64,000 nt of DNA, from the NCBI RefSeq assembly GCF_014283215.1, contig NZ_JACOMF010000027.1:1-64000 (forward strand), written 5' to 3'. The first letter of the stretch is position 1. The number at the start of each line of letters is the position of its first letter. This stretch comes from Siccirubricoccus deserti. Its GTDB lineage: Bacteria > Pseudomonadota > Alphaproteobacteria > Acetobacterales > Acetobacteraceae. The notes beneath the pieces are model-generated. The model had not been told where the DNA came from. It worked only from the letters and a program-made list of their open reading frames with translations, and searched no databases. The position numbers and the translations under genes are program-made. This document shows, piece by piece, positions 25,215-33,489 of the stretch.

Positions 25215-26207
25215 CTAATCGATCTGCAGATTCATCTTCTGCAGCACCGGGCGCCAGCGGTCGGCCTCCTGCCGCAGGAAGGTGGCGAAATCATCCGGGT
25301 TGGTGCCCATGGCGAATTGCCCCTCGGCCAGCAGCCGCTCCCGCAGGTCCTGGGCCTGCAACGCCGTGGTCGCGGCGGTGGAGAGCCGGTCGATCGCCGC
25401 GCGCGGCGTGCGCGCCGGCACCATCAGCCCGAAATAGGTCTGCGCCACCGTGCCCGGCACCACTTCGTCGAAGGTCGGGATCTCCGGCATGAAGGGCATC
25501 CGCTTCTCCCCGGTCCAGCCAAGGATGCGGCCCTGGCCATTGCGGTGCGGCTGGATCGCCGAGGCGCCACCAACCATCAGCACATCCAGTGTGCCGGCCA
25601 GGAAGGCCGCCAGCTGCTGCGCATCGCCGCGGTAGGTCACATCCTGCATGCGGATGCCGAGGGCGTCGGAGACCAGTACCGCGGCGATGTTGTTGAAGGA
25701 GGAGGGGCCGTTGGTGCCGTAGTTCAGCGCGCCCGGCCGCGACTTCGCGAGGGCGACGAATTCCGGGATGGTCGCCGGCAGCCGGTTCTGCACCAGCAGC
25801 GCGAAGGGCAGCACGCTGAGCAGCGAGACCGGCGCGAAATCCTCCATCTTGTAGGAGAGGTTGCGCATCAGCAGCGGGTTGATGGTGAGGGTGGTGCCGC
25901 TGTTGACCAGCACGGTGAAGCCATCCGGCGCCGCCCGTGCCACTGCCTCGGCGCCAACCACGGTGGCGCCGCCTGGGCGGTTCTCCACCACCACTGGCTG
26001 GCCTAGCGCCGGGCCCATGCGGTCCGCCAGCAGCCGGGCCATGACGTCGGTGGAGCCGCCGGGCGGGAAGGGCACCACCAGCGAAACCGGTCGCGACGAC
26101 TGCGCCACCGCCTTCGGGATCAGACCCGGCCGGGCCAGCCCGGCGGTGAGTCCGGCCCCCAGCCCGATGCCCAGCAGCCCGCGGCGCCGCGTCTCGATCG
26201 GTCCCAT
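25215..26207 (-). CDS. Bug / TctC-type tripartite tricarboxylate transporter binding protein
   Basis: A 330-residue periplasmic binding protein with a twin-arginine-like signal (ETRRRGLLGIGLGAGLTAGL). SLVVPFPPGGSTDVMARLLA is the family's ligand-loop opening, followed by VVENRPGGATVVGAEAVARA and NYGTNGPSSFNNIAA. Bug proteins deliver small carboxylates to TctAB permeases or act as orphan sensors. No tctA or tctB is in the window. ATG 26207 follows GGGAGG. It is divergent from the crotonase at 26335. Confidence 0.9.
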   Translation of the reverse strand: MGPIETRRRGLLGIGLGAGLTAGLARPGLIPKAVAQSSRPVSLVVPFPPGGSTDVMARLLADRMGPALGQPVVVENRPGGATVVGAEAVARAAPDGFTVLVNSGTTLTINPLLMRNLSYKMEDFAPVSLLSVLPFALLVQNRLPATIPEFVALAKSRPGALNYGTNGPSSFNNIAAVLVSDALGIRMQDVTYRGDAQQLAAFLAGTLDVLMVGGASAIQPHRNGQGRILGWTGEKRMPFMPEIPTFDEVVPGTVAQTYFGLMVPARTPRAAIDRLSTAATTALQAQDLRERLLAEGQFAMGTNPDDFATFLRQEADRWRPVLQKMNLQID

Positions 26208-26334
26208 CAGTGTCCTCCCGTTTGTTGCACCCAGGCTGCCACGTCGGCGCGGTGGCGGCGAGGGGGCATCGCCGGAACGCTTGACGCCGCCGGCCCACCC
26301 GCCTGCTATGCCGCGCAGCGCAGGAGGAAACACC

Positions 26335-27081
26335 ATGTCCGAGCAGGTCCGCATCGAGGTTGCCGAGGGTGTCTGCACGGTGACGCTCAACCGGCCGGAG
26401 AAGAAGAACGCACTGACCCAGGCGATGTACGCCGGCCTGGCCGAGGCGATCGAGCGCACCGCGGCGGAGGATGCGATTCGCTGTCTGCTGATCACCGGCT
26501 GCGAGGACGTATTCTGCGCCGGCAACGACATCGCCGATTTCCGCAGCCGTCCCGCCGATGCCGGCCCACGCCCGAGCAGGCGGGTCTATTCCGGTCTGGC
26601 GGCGCTCGACAAGCCGATGGTCGCCGCGGTGCAGGGCCTCGCCATCGGCATCGGCTGCACCATGTTGCTGCACGCCGACCTGGTCTATGCGGCGCCGGAG
26701 GCGCGGTTCCGGCTACCCTTCGTCGACCTCGGCGTGGTGCCGGAGCTGGGCTCCTCGCTGTTGGTGCCCTGGATCGTCGGGCGGCACAAGGCGGCGGAGC
26801 TGATGTTCCTCGGCGAGTTCTTCGACGCCGCCACCGCCGAGCGCCTAGGCTTTGTCAACCGGGTGGTGCCGCGGACGGAGCTGCTACCGAACGCGACGGC
26901 CACGGCGCGGGCGCTGGCGCGGAAGCCGGCGGAGGCACTGCGGGCGACCAAGCGGCTGCTGCGGCCCGACCAGCCGGCGCTGCTGGCGCGGATGGAGGAG
27001 GAGCTGGCGATCTTCACCGAGCGCCTGGCTTCCGCCGAGACCCAGGCGATCATGGCCAATGTGCTGAAGCCGAAGCGTTGA
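26335..27081 (+). CDS. enoyl-CoA hydratase/isomerase family protein
   Basis: A 248-residue crotonase. LNRPEKKNALTQAMY, FCAGNDIADF, and VQGLAIGIGCTMLLHADLVY form the CoA site and oxyanion hole, and VVPELGSSLLVP has the glutamate position used by delta-isomerases, with no second catalytic glutamate evident in the hydratase position. An isomerase role is therefore slightly favoured. The ATG lies after AGGAGG. The next gene (GST) is 55 bp downstream. Confidence 0.88.
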   Translation: MSEQVRIEVAEGVCTVTLNRPEKKNALTQAMYAGLAEAIERTAAEDAIRCLLITGCEDVFCAGNDIADFRSRPADAGPRPSRRVYSGLAALDKPMVAAVQGLAIGIGCTMLLHADLVYAAPEARFRLPFVDLGVVPELGSSLLVPWIVGRHKAAELMFLGEFFDAATAERLGFVNRVVPRTELLPNATATARALARKPAEALRATKRLLRPDQPALLARMEEELAIFTERLASAETQAIMANVLKPKR

Positions 27082-27136
27082 ACCCGGGGGCCGCCCGGCG
27101 GTTGGGGCGGCGCGTTGCCGAGGGGGGAGTAGCCCG

Positions 27137-27778
27137 ATGCCCGAAGATCTCGTCTTCTACACTCATCCGATGTCGCGCGGCCGGATCGTCCGTTGGATGC
27201 TGGAGGAGGTCGGGCAGCCCTACCGGACCGAGGTGCTGGATTACGCCACGACGATGAAGGCGCCCGGGTATCTGGCGATCAACCCGATGGGCAAGGTGCC
27301 GACGCTGCGCCACGGCGAGGCGGTGGTGACGGAGGCGGCGGCGATCTGCGCCTACCTCGCCGATGCTTTCCCCGCCGCCGGGCTGGCGCCGCCGCCGGGG
27401 AAGCGTGCCGCCTATTACCGCTGGCTGTTCTTCGCCGCCGGCCCGCTGGAGCAGGCGGCGACCAACAAGGCGCTCGGGCTGGTGGTGCCGGAGGGACGCG
27501 AGGCCATGGCCGGCTTCGGCAGCCTCGACGCCGTGCTGCATGTGCTGGAGCAGGCGGTCTCGCACGACCGGTACGTGGCGGGGGAGAGGTTCAGCGCCGC
27601 CGATGTCTATCTCGGCGCGCAGATCGGCTGGGGCATGCAATTCGGCACCATCGAGAAGCGCCCGGCCTTCGAGCAATACTGGGGTCGCATCGGCACCCGC
27701 ACCGCGGCGCTGCGGGCCAAGGCGATCGACGACGCCCTGCTGCCGCAACAGAAGCCGCCGTCACCGGTCACCTCCTAA
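27137..27778 (+). CDS. glutathione S-transferase family protein
   Basis: A 213-residue protein. The thioredoxin-like N-terminal domain begins LVFYTHPMSRGRIVRWMLEE with the catalytic serine or tyrosine region; NPMGKVPTL supplies the cis-proline and VVTEAAAICAYLAD the glutathione-binding pair. The C-terminal helical domain follows. Substrate unknown. Its end overlaps the convergent emrB stop by four bases. Confidence 0.87.
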   Translation: MPEDLVFYTHPMSRGRIVRWMLEEVGQPYRTEVLDYATTMKAPGYLAINPMGKVPTLRHGEAVVTEAAAICAYLADAFPAAGLAPPPGKRAAYYRWLFFAAGPLEQAATNKALGLVVPEGREAMAGFGSLDAVLHVLEQAVSHDRYVAGERFSAADVYLGAQIGWGMQFGTIEKRPAFEQYWGRIGTRTAALRAKAIDDALLPQQKPPSPVTS

Positions 27779-29319
27779 TCCATCGCCGCATGCGCCGGCC
27801 CCGCCGCGACCGCGCGCGGCGGCCGGCGCATCAGCGGCAGCAGCGGCAGCATTCCCAGTGCCAGCAGCATCAGCAGGTAGAAGTCATTGCCATAGGCGAT
27901 GATGCTGGCCTGCCGCGTCACCTCCGCATTCAGCGCCGCGGCGCCACCGGCGGTCGTGAAATCCCAGAAGCGGTGGATCGCCGGCAACTCGAAGAGCCGG
28001 TTCAGCGGCGAGATATTGGCCGCGAGATCGGCATGCATCACCTGGGTATTCCGCGTTAGCAGCGCCGCCATGGCGGAGATGCCGATGGCGCTGCCGAGGT
28101 TGCGCAGCAGGCTGATCAGCGCCGTGCCATCGGTCCGCAGGGCGGGGTCCAGGGTGGCGAAGGCGACGAGGTTCAACGGGATGAAGACGAAGCCGAGCCC
28201 CATCCCTTGCAGCACCGTCGTGGTCACCAGGGTCGTCATCGAGACGTCCGGCGTCCAGTGCATCATGGTCCAGAGGGTCCAGGACAGCAGCAGGATGCCG
28301 CCGAGCATCACCAGCCGCGGGTCGAACCGCGCCGCCAGCCGCCCGGCCACGAACATCGCCGCCATGGTGCCGAGGCCGCGCGGCGCCATCGCCAGCCCGG
28401 CGGTGAACACCGGGTAGTCACCCAGGATCTGCAGATAGGGCGCCAGCAGCGCCGCGGTGGAAAACAGGATGGCGCCGACCGCGAACATGATGCCGAGCCC
28501 GGCTGCGAAATTCCGGTCTCGAAAGATGCGCGGCGGAATGAAGGGCCGCGGCGCCAGCGCCAGATGCACCAGGAACAGGTAGATGCCGAGCCCGGCCAGC
28601 ACCGCCTCGAGGATGATCTCGGTGGAGCCGAACCAGGCCAGCAGCTCGCCCCGGTCGAGCATGATCTGCAAGGCGCCGATGCCGAGCGCCAGCACGCCGA
28701 AGCCCAGCCAATCGAAGCCACGCCCGGCATCGCCACGGTCCTTCGGCAGGAACACCATCAGCCCGAGGAAGGCGAGGATGCCGAAGGGCAGGTTCACGTA
28801 GAACACCCAGCGCCAATTCCAGCTCTCGGTCAGCCAGCCGCCCAGAGTCGGCCCGAGGATCGGCCCGACCATCACCCCCATGCCCCAGATCGCCATGGCG
28901 GAGCCGCGCTGCGCCGGCGGATAGATGTCGAGCATGGTGGATTGCGAAAGCGGCACCAGCGCCGCCCCGAAGGCGCCCTGCAGCAGCCGGAACACCACCA
29001 TCTGCGGCAGCGACTGCGCCGCGCCGCAGAGCACGGAGGCGGCGGTGAAGCCGCCGACCGAGACCAGGAAGACCGCACGCCGGCCGAAGCGCGCCGCCAG
29101 GAACCCCACCGGCGCGGTCAGGATGGCGGCGGCGGTGATGTAGCTGGTCAGCACCCAGGTGATCTGGTCGGCAGTCGCCGCCAGCCCACCCTGCATGTAG
29201 GGCAGGGCCACATTGGCGATGGTGCCGTCCAGCGCCTGCATCAAGGTCGCCGCCATGGCGCAGACGGTGATGATGCCGCGGCTGGCGACCGGCTCCTCGT
29301 CCCTTGGACTCTCATCCAT
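27775..29319 (-). CDS. emrB: EmrB-type DHA2 multidrug efflux transporter
   Basis: A 514-residue MFS permease with 14 hydrophobic segments. MQALDGTIANVALPYMQGGL and SYITAAAILTAPVGFLAARF match the DHA2 N-terminus, GPILGPTLGGWLTESWNWRW is antiporter motif C, and the last segment lies near the C-terminus. It would expel drugs through an EmrA adaptor and an outer-membrane channel. Start and emrA stop overlap (TGATG), so translation is coupled. Because emrA carries a nonsense codon, expression and function of the pump are uncertain. Confidence 0.92.
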   Translation of the reverse strand: MDESPRDEEPVASRGIITVCAMAATLMQALDGTIANVALPYMQGGLAATADQITWVLTSYITAAAILTAPVGFLAARFGRRAVFLVSVGGFTAASVLCGAAQSLPQMVVFRLLQGAFGAALVPLSQSTMLDIYPPAQRGSAMAIWGMGVMVGPILGPTLGGWLTESWNWRWVFYVNLPFGILAFLGLMVFLPKDRGDAGRGFDWLGFGVLALGIGALQIMLDRGELLAWFGSTEIILEAVLAGLGIYLFLVHLALAPRPFIPPRIFRDRNFAAGLGIMFAVGAILFSTAALLAPYLQILGDYPVFTAGLAMAPRGLGTMAAMFVAGRLAARFDPRLVMLGGILLLSWTLWTMMHWTPDVSMTTLVTTTVLQGMGLGFVFIPLNLVAFATLDPALRTDGTALISLLRNLGSAIGISAMAALLTRNTQVMHADLAANISPLNRLFELPAIHRFWDFTTAGGAAALNAEVTRQASIIAYGNDFYLLMLLALGMLPLLPLMRRPPRAVAAGPAHAAMD

Positions 29320-30413
29320 CAGAAGATGTCCGACAGGTGCCGCTCGTGGCCGGTGTCGATCGAGACCACCGCGCTCATCCCGGCGCGCAGCCGCGGCGCA
29401 TCCGCCGGCTGCTCGACCCGGATGCGCACCGGGATGCGCTGCACCACCTTCACCCAATTGCCCGAGGCGTTCTGTGCCGGCAGCACGCTGAAGGTCGAAC
29501 CCGAGGCCGGGCTGATGCTCTCCACGCTGCCCTGCCAGATGACACCAGGATAGGTATCGATGGTGATGGTGGCCGGATCACCCGGCTTCACATGCGTCAG
29601 GTCGGTTTCCTTCGGCAGCGCATCCACCCAGACATGGTCGGAGGAGACCAGCGCAAAGGCCGGCGTCGCCGCCGCCAGGTATTGCCCGGGCTGCACCGAG
29701 GAGACCTGCGTCACCACCCCGGCGAAGGGCGCCCGGAGGGTGGTGTGGTCGAGCTGCCGCTCCGCCTCGGCGACGCGGGCGGCAGCGTCGAGGTAGTCCG
29801 GGTGATGCTCCACCGGTGCGTTGGCGTCGCCGCCGAGCTTCGCAAGCTGCACCTGCGCCTGGGCGCGCAGCGACTCCAGCTGCTGCTGCGCCTGCAGCAG
29901 GCCGAAGCGCGCCTGATCATAGGCCGAGCGCAGCGCCGCGCTGGTGCCGACCAGCTGGTTTTGCCGGTCGAATTGCACCTGGGCGAGGTTCACCGCCGCC
30001 GCCTGCGCCGCGATGTCGCGCTGGATGCGCTGGTAGTCCGCCTGCATGGCGCCGAGGCTCAGCGCGGTCTGCTGGAGCTGTGCCCGCGCCTGGTCCAGCG
30101 CGTGACGGAACGGTGCGGGGTCGAGCACCACCAGAACCTGGCCTGGCTGCACCCTATCACCCTCGCGCACCGCGATCCGCTGGACGATGCCGGCGACATC
30201 GGTGGCCAGCAGCAGCTTGTCCGCCTAGACATAGGCATCGTCGGTGCCGGCGTAGCGGCCGCCATGCAGCCAGAGGACGCCGGCGCCGATCGCCACCGCC
30301 AGCACGCCGCCGAGCATCAGCGCCGGGCGCAGCCAGCGACGGCGACGGGGCGGCGGCTCGGCTTCGGTTGCCGCCGCAGGGGCCTGCGTGGCACGGATCG
30401 ATCCTTCGGGCAT
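29319..30413 (-). pseudogene. emrA: EmrA/HlyD-type adaptor with an amber stop at codon 63
   Basis: From ATG 30413 (after GGAGA) the protein begins with a short cytoplasmic tail, a membrane anchor (LMLGGVLAVAIGAGVLWL) and GTDDAYV, then TAG (30225-30227), then ADKLLLATDVAGIVQRI and the rest of a normal adaptor (GQVLVVLDP, coiled coil, DHVWVDALPKETDL) to 29319. Family members have QA at the stop, so a single CAG-to-TAG change explains it. Without bypass only a 62-residue anchor is made. A restart at an ATG/GTG after the stop would lack the membrane anchor. Confidence 0.85.
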
Positions 30414-30429
30414 GGTCTCCTTCGCTTTC

Positions 30430-30882
30430 TCAGGCGGCCTCGCCGGCATCGGCATCCGGGGCCAGCAGATTGGCTTTCAGCCGCAGCAACGCGGCACGGG
30501 TGGCGCTGCGTTCGGCCTCGCCCAGCCCCTGCATCGTCTCGGCGGCGAAGCCACGGCGGGCGGCGTCGATCTCGGCCAGCACGGGATCGGCGGCAGCGGT
30601 CAGGTGCAGCCGCCAGACCCGGCGATCGGCGGGGTCGGCACGGCGTTCTATCAGGCCACGGCAGGCGAGCCGGTCGACCAGCCGCCCGGCGGTGATGGGC
30701 TCCACCTCCAGGATCTCGGCCAGCTCGCGCTGGGTCATGCCATCCTGGCGGCGCAGCCGGACCAGGGTAATCCATTGGGCGCGGGTCATGCCGTGGGCGC
30801 GGGCGCGACGGTCGGCCCGGGTCCGCACCAGGCGGGCGACCTCGGTCAGCAGGATCAGGAGCTCGTCGGGCTGGTCAGGCAT
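30430..30882 (-). CDS. MarR-family transcriptional regulator
   Basis: A 150-residue winged-helix protein. MTRAQWITLVRLRRQDGMTQ and RELAEILEVEPITAGRLVDR form the helix-turn-helix with the GLIERRADPADRRVWRLHLT wing, all typical of MarR/SlyA. It lies 16 bp upstream of emrA on the same strand, so it probably represses its own emrAB operon and releases on binding a drug or phenolic ligand. A long inverted repeat covers its start region. Confidence 0.9.
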   Translation of the reverse strand: MPDQPDELLILLTEVARLVRTRADRRARAHGMTRAQWITLVRLRRQDGMTQRELAEILEVEPITAGRLVDRLACRGLIERRADPADRRVWRLHLTAAADPVLAEIDAARRGFAAETMQGLGEAERSATRAALLRLKANLLAPDADAGEAA

Positions 30883-30918
30883 CGCGGCTTATTCTCATGC
30901 CGCTGAACATAAGCCGCG
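30883..30918 (-). promoter_or_regulatory. inverted repeat at the marR promoter, likely MarR operator
   Basis: CGCGGCTTAT (30883-30892) and ATAAGCCGCG (30909-30918) are perfect ten-base inverted arms with a 16-base spacer, directly upstream of the regulator's start codon. Arm-centre spacing is 26 bp. It suits a MarR dimer controlling marR-emrA-emrB. Confidence 0.6.
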
Positions 30919-31335
30919 TTATGATCTTCTCAATTGTTGGCTGGCTTACAAATCGGCCATGCGGCGCCTTCAGCCCTTCAGCCCTTCAGCGCGGCTTCAG
31001 CGGCGGCGACCGCCTCGGCAGCAGGTTTCGCGATGCCTCGCGGCAATCCGTTGGGTGGGGCAGCAGCGCCGCCTCATTCAGGTCGTCCGCGCATGGACGC
31101 GGCGCCTCTCGGCATTCGGCAAGTGCTGAAGGTCCGCATATGCGCACCGCCGGAGGAGGCCACCGGCGCCAGGTCCGGGAAGAGCACGGAAACATGCGCG
31201 CCGAGGCGAAAGCGCGTGGTACGAGGATGGCTGAGGGTCTTCAGCCATCCGCTGATGCTCCGCGCCAGCCCGGCGGGCAACTCCGCACATTGGTTGCCCG
31301 GCCAGCAATGGGAGGCGACGAGCGCGGCGCCGAGG
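30919..31335. other. gene-free region between marR and gltA
   Basis: About 420 bp with an AT-richer start (TTATGATCTTCTCAATTGTT) that may hold a promoter for marR, then GC-rich sequence with no recognisable protein on either strand. It separates the marR-emrAB unit from the gltA terminator. Confidence 0.35.
30967..30990 (+). repeat. three tandem copies of an 8-bp unit
   Basis: CCTTCAGC occurs three times without interruption, and related GCTTCAGC follows at about 30994. It lies in non-coding sequence upstream of the MarR promoter. Too short to be a CRISPR or satellite; slippage is the simplest origin. Confidence 0.7.
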
Positions 31336-31363
31336 CCCTGCCGGGAGCCTGGTCCCGGCAGGG
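31336..31363 (-). terminator. strong hairpin after gltA
   Basis: CCCTGCCGGGA and TCCCGGCAGGG make a perfect eleven-pair stem with a six-base loop, starting 20 bases after the gltA stop. There is no U run, as is common for terminators in very GC-rich genomes. Confidence 0.6.
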
Positions 31364-31383
31364 CGGTGGATCAACCGCGCCGC

Positions 31384-32703
31384 TCAGCCGCGGCGATCGA
31401 CCGACGTGTAGTCCCGCTGCACCGCGCCGCTGTAGATCTGCCGCGGCCGGCCGATGCGCTGCGAGGGATCCTCGATCAGTTCCTTCCACTGGCTGACCCA
31501 GCCCGTGGTCCGCGCCACCGCGAAGAGCACGGTGAACATATGCGTCGGGATGCCCATCGCCTTCAGGATGATGCCCGAATAGAAGTCGACATTCGGATAG
31601 AGCTTGCGCGAGATGAAGTAGTCGTCGGTCAGCGCGATCCGCTCCATCTCCATCGCCATGTCGAGCAGCGGCTCGTCCTTGATGCCGAGCTCGCCCAGCA
31701 CCTCGTGGCAGGTGTCCTTCATGATCTTCGCCCGGGGGTCGAAGTTCTTGTAGACCCGATGGCCGAAGCCCATGAGCTTGGTGTGGCTGTTCTTGTCCTT
31801 CACCTCGCGGATGAAGGCCGGGATGTTCTCCGGCTTGCCGATCTCGGTCAGCATCTTCAGCACCGCCTCGTTGGCGCCGCCATGCGCCGGCCCCCAGAGG
31901 GCGGCGATGCCAGCGGCGATGCAGGCGAAGGGGTTGGCGCCGGTGGAGCCGGCCAGCCGCACCGTCGAGGTGGAGGCATTCTGCTCGTGGTCGGCGTGCA
32001 GCACCAGGATGCGGTCCATGGCGCGCGACAGGATCGGGTTGGCCTTCCAGGGCTCCGCCGGCACGGCGTTGAGCATGTAGAGGAAATTCTCCGCATAGCT
32101 CAGGTCGTTGCGCGGATACATGAAGGGCTGGCCGATCGAATATTTATACGCCCAGGCGGCGATGGTCGGCACCTTGGCGATCAGCCGGTAGGCCGCGATC
32201 TCGCGCTGCCGCGCGTCATTGATGTCGAGGTTGTCGTGGTAGAAGGCGGCCAGGGCGCCGACCACGCCGCAGAGGATCGCCATCGGGTGGGCATCGCGGC
32301 GGAAGCCGTCGAAGAACCGCCGCAGCTGCTCATGCACCATGGTATGGTTGGTGATGCCCTTGCGGAAGGCCTCGAGCTGCGCCGCATTCGGCAGCTCGCC
32401 TTCCAGCAGCAGGTAGGCCACCTCGATGAAGTCCGACTTCTCCGCCAGCTGCTCGATCGGGTAGCCGCGATAGAGCAGCACGCCGGCGTCGCCGTCGATG
32501 TAGGTGATCTTGCTCTCGCAGCTTGCGGTCGCGCCGTAGCCGGGATCGAAGGTGAAGATCCCGAGGTCGCCATACAGCTTGCGGATATCCACCGTCTGCG
32601 GACCGATCGAGCCCGAGAGCAGCGGCAGGGTGGTGCTGCGGTTGGTGCCGTCCAGCGTGACGGTGACGGTCGGCTTGGCCGCCCCGGAAGCCGTGCTGCT
32701 CAT
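31384..32703 (-). CDS. gltA: citrate synthase
   Basis: A 439-residue type II (hexameric, NADH-sensitive) citrate synthase, joining acetyl-CoA and oxaloacetate at the entry of the TCA cycle. Active-site residues are in [11 protein letters not shown] (His), [14 protein letters not shown] (His) and [14 protein letters not shown] (Asp). The N-terminal [20 protein letters not shown] domain is typical of the large alpha/gammaproteobacterial form. ATG 32703 has GAGGGAC upstream. Transcribed alone and closed by the hairpin at 31336-31363. Confidence 0.97.
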   Translation of the reverse strand: MSSTASGAAKPTVTVTLDGTNRSTTLPLLSGSIGPQTVDIRKLYGDLGIFTFDPGYGATASCESKITYIDGDAGVLLYRGYPIEQLAEKSDFIEVAYLLLEGELPNAAQLEAFRKGITNHTMVHEQLRRFFDGFRRDAHPMAILCGVVGALAAFYHDNLDINDARQREIAAYRLIAKVPTIAAWAYKYSIGQPFMYPRNDLSYAENFLYMLNAVPAEPWKANPILSRAMDRILVLHADHEQNASTSTVRLAGSTGANPFACIAAGIAALWGPAHGGANEAVLKMLTEIGKPENIPAFIREVKDKNSHTKLMGFGHRVYKNFDPRAKIMKDTCHEVLGELGIKDEPLLDMAMEMERIALTDDYFISRKLYPNVDFYSGIILKAMGIPTHMFTVLFAVARTTGWVSQWKELIEDPSQRIGRPRQIYSGAVQRDYTSVDRRG

Positions 32704-32848
32704 GGTCTGATGTCCCTCGGGTGTTGCGGCGTCGCACAGGGCGTTGCCGGTTTGGTGCACTGCGATATAGCCGCAAGATATCGGTGGGTTTCGGGCCTTG
32801 GCAACGCATCGCGCGACGAACCAAGAACATTCCCCCGGCGGGAACGGG

Positions 32849-33412
32849 TCAGGGCCGGCCACGCCAGCGTTCGGGCGGGCTGGCTCCGGAGGCCCAGAGC
32901 CCGCGCCCGGCCTGCCGCGCGCTTTCCTCCACGGCGGCGAGTGCCGGCTGCGCACCGGGCTCCGCCAGCGCCCAGCCGGCCGCTACCAGCGAGGCGTTCA
33001 GCTCCACCCCACCGGCGCGGCAGGTGCCGAGGCCGCGGCCGAGCCGGTCGCGCCCCTGCACCCGGCATTCCACCGCCCGGTCAGCCACCAGCCGTGCCAG
33101 GCTTTCAGCGGCGAGCCCGGCGCAATCGGAAGGCTGGCTGGCGCCGTCGCGGCAGGTGGCACGGCCGCGGTCCGGCACCTCCAGCGCCGCCAGCCGCAGC
33201 ACCCGGTCACCGAGGCGGAGCGTGTCGCCGTCCAGCACCCGCACCTCCTCGGGACCGGCAGTCCAGAACTGGTCGCGCGGGGCGGAGCCGAACAACTCCC
33301 GCGGCACCGCCACGGCGATCGCCGCGGCTCCGAGCACCGCTGCGGCGCCGACGGCAAGGGTCCCCCAGCGGCGGGGGGAAGGGGCGGGGCGGAAGATGCG
33401 GCGGGTGCGCAT
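32849..33412 (-). CDS. thermonuclease-like (SNase-fold) envelope protein
   Basis: A 187-residue protein with an N-terminal signal or anchor ([20 protein letters not shown]) and a staphylococcal-nuclease fold core: [50 protein letters not shown] and [15 protein letters not shown]. The catalytic arginine/glutamate set is only partly evident, and the two extra cysteine-containing loops suggest disulfides, so nuclease activity is possible but unproven. Minus strand, 145 bp upstream of gltA. Confidence 0.75.
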   Translation of the reverse strand: MRTRRIFRPAPSPRRWGTLAVGAAAVLGAAAIAVAVPRELFGSAPRDQFWTAGPEEVRVLDGDTLRLGDRVLRLAALEVPDRGRATCRDGASQPSDCAGLAAESLARLVADRAVECRVQGRDRLGRGLGTCRAGGVELNASLVAAGWALAEPGAQPALAAVEESARQAGRGLWASGASPPERWRGRP

Positions 33413-33489
33413 GGACCAACGCCTAACGCGCCGGCCGGGTCGGCCGCAACCCTGGATCGCATTCGCGTAATTCGTAATTCGTCGTGGCT

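Noticed and set aside
5662-30413. Programmed stop-codon readthrough or an altered genetic code explaining the in-frame TAA and TAG codons
   Set aside because: TAA, TAG and TGA all serve as normal stops of intact genes here, and two of the four interrupted genes (IS701 remnant, GGDEF) also carry frameshifts. Ordinary mutation or sequencing error is simpler.
30967-30990. CRISPR-like repeat
   Set aside because: Only three contiguous 8-bp units with no spacers; simple tandem slippage. No CRISPR array or cas gene was seen anywhere in the window.
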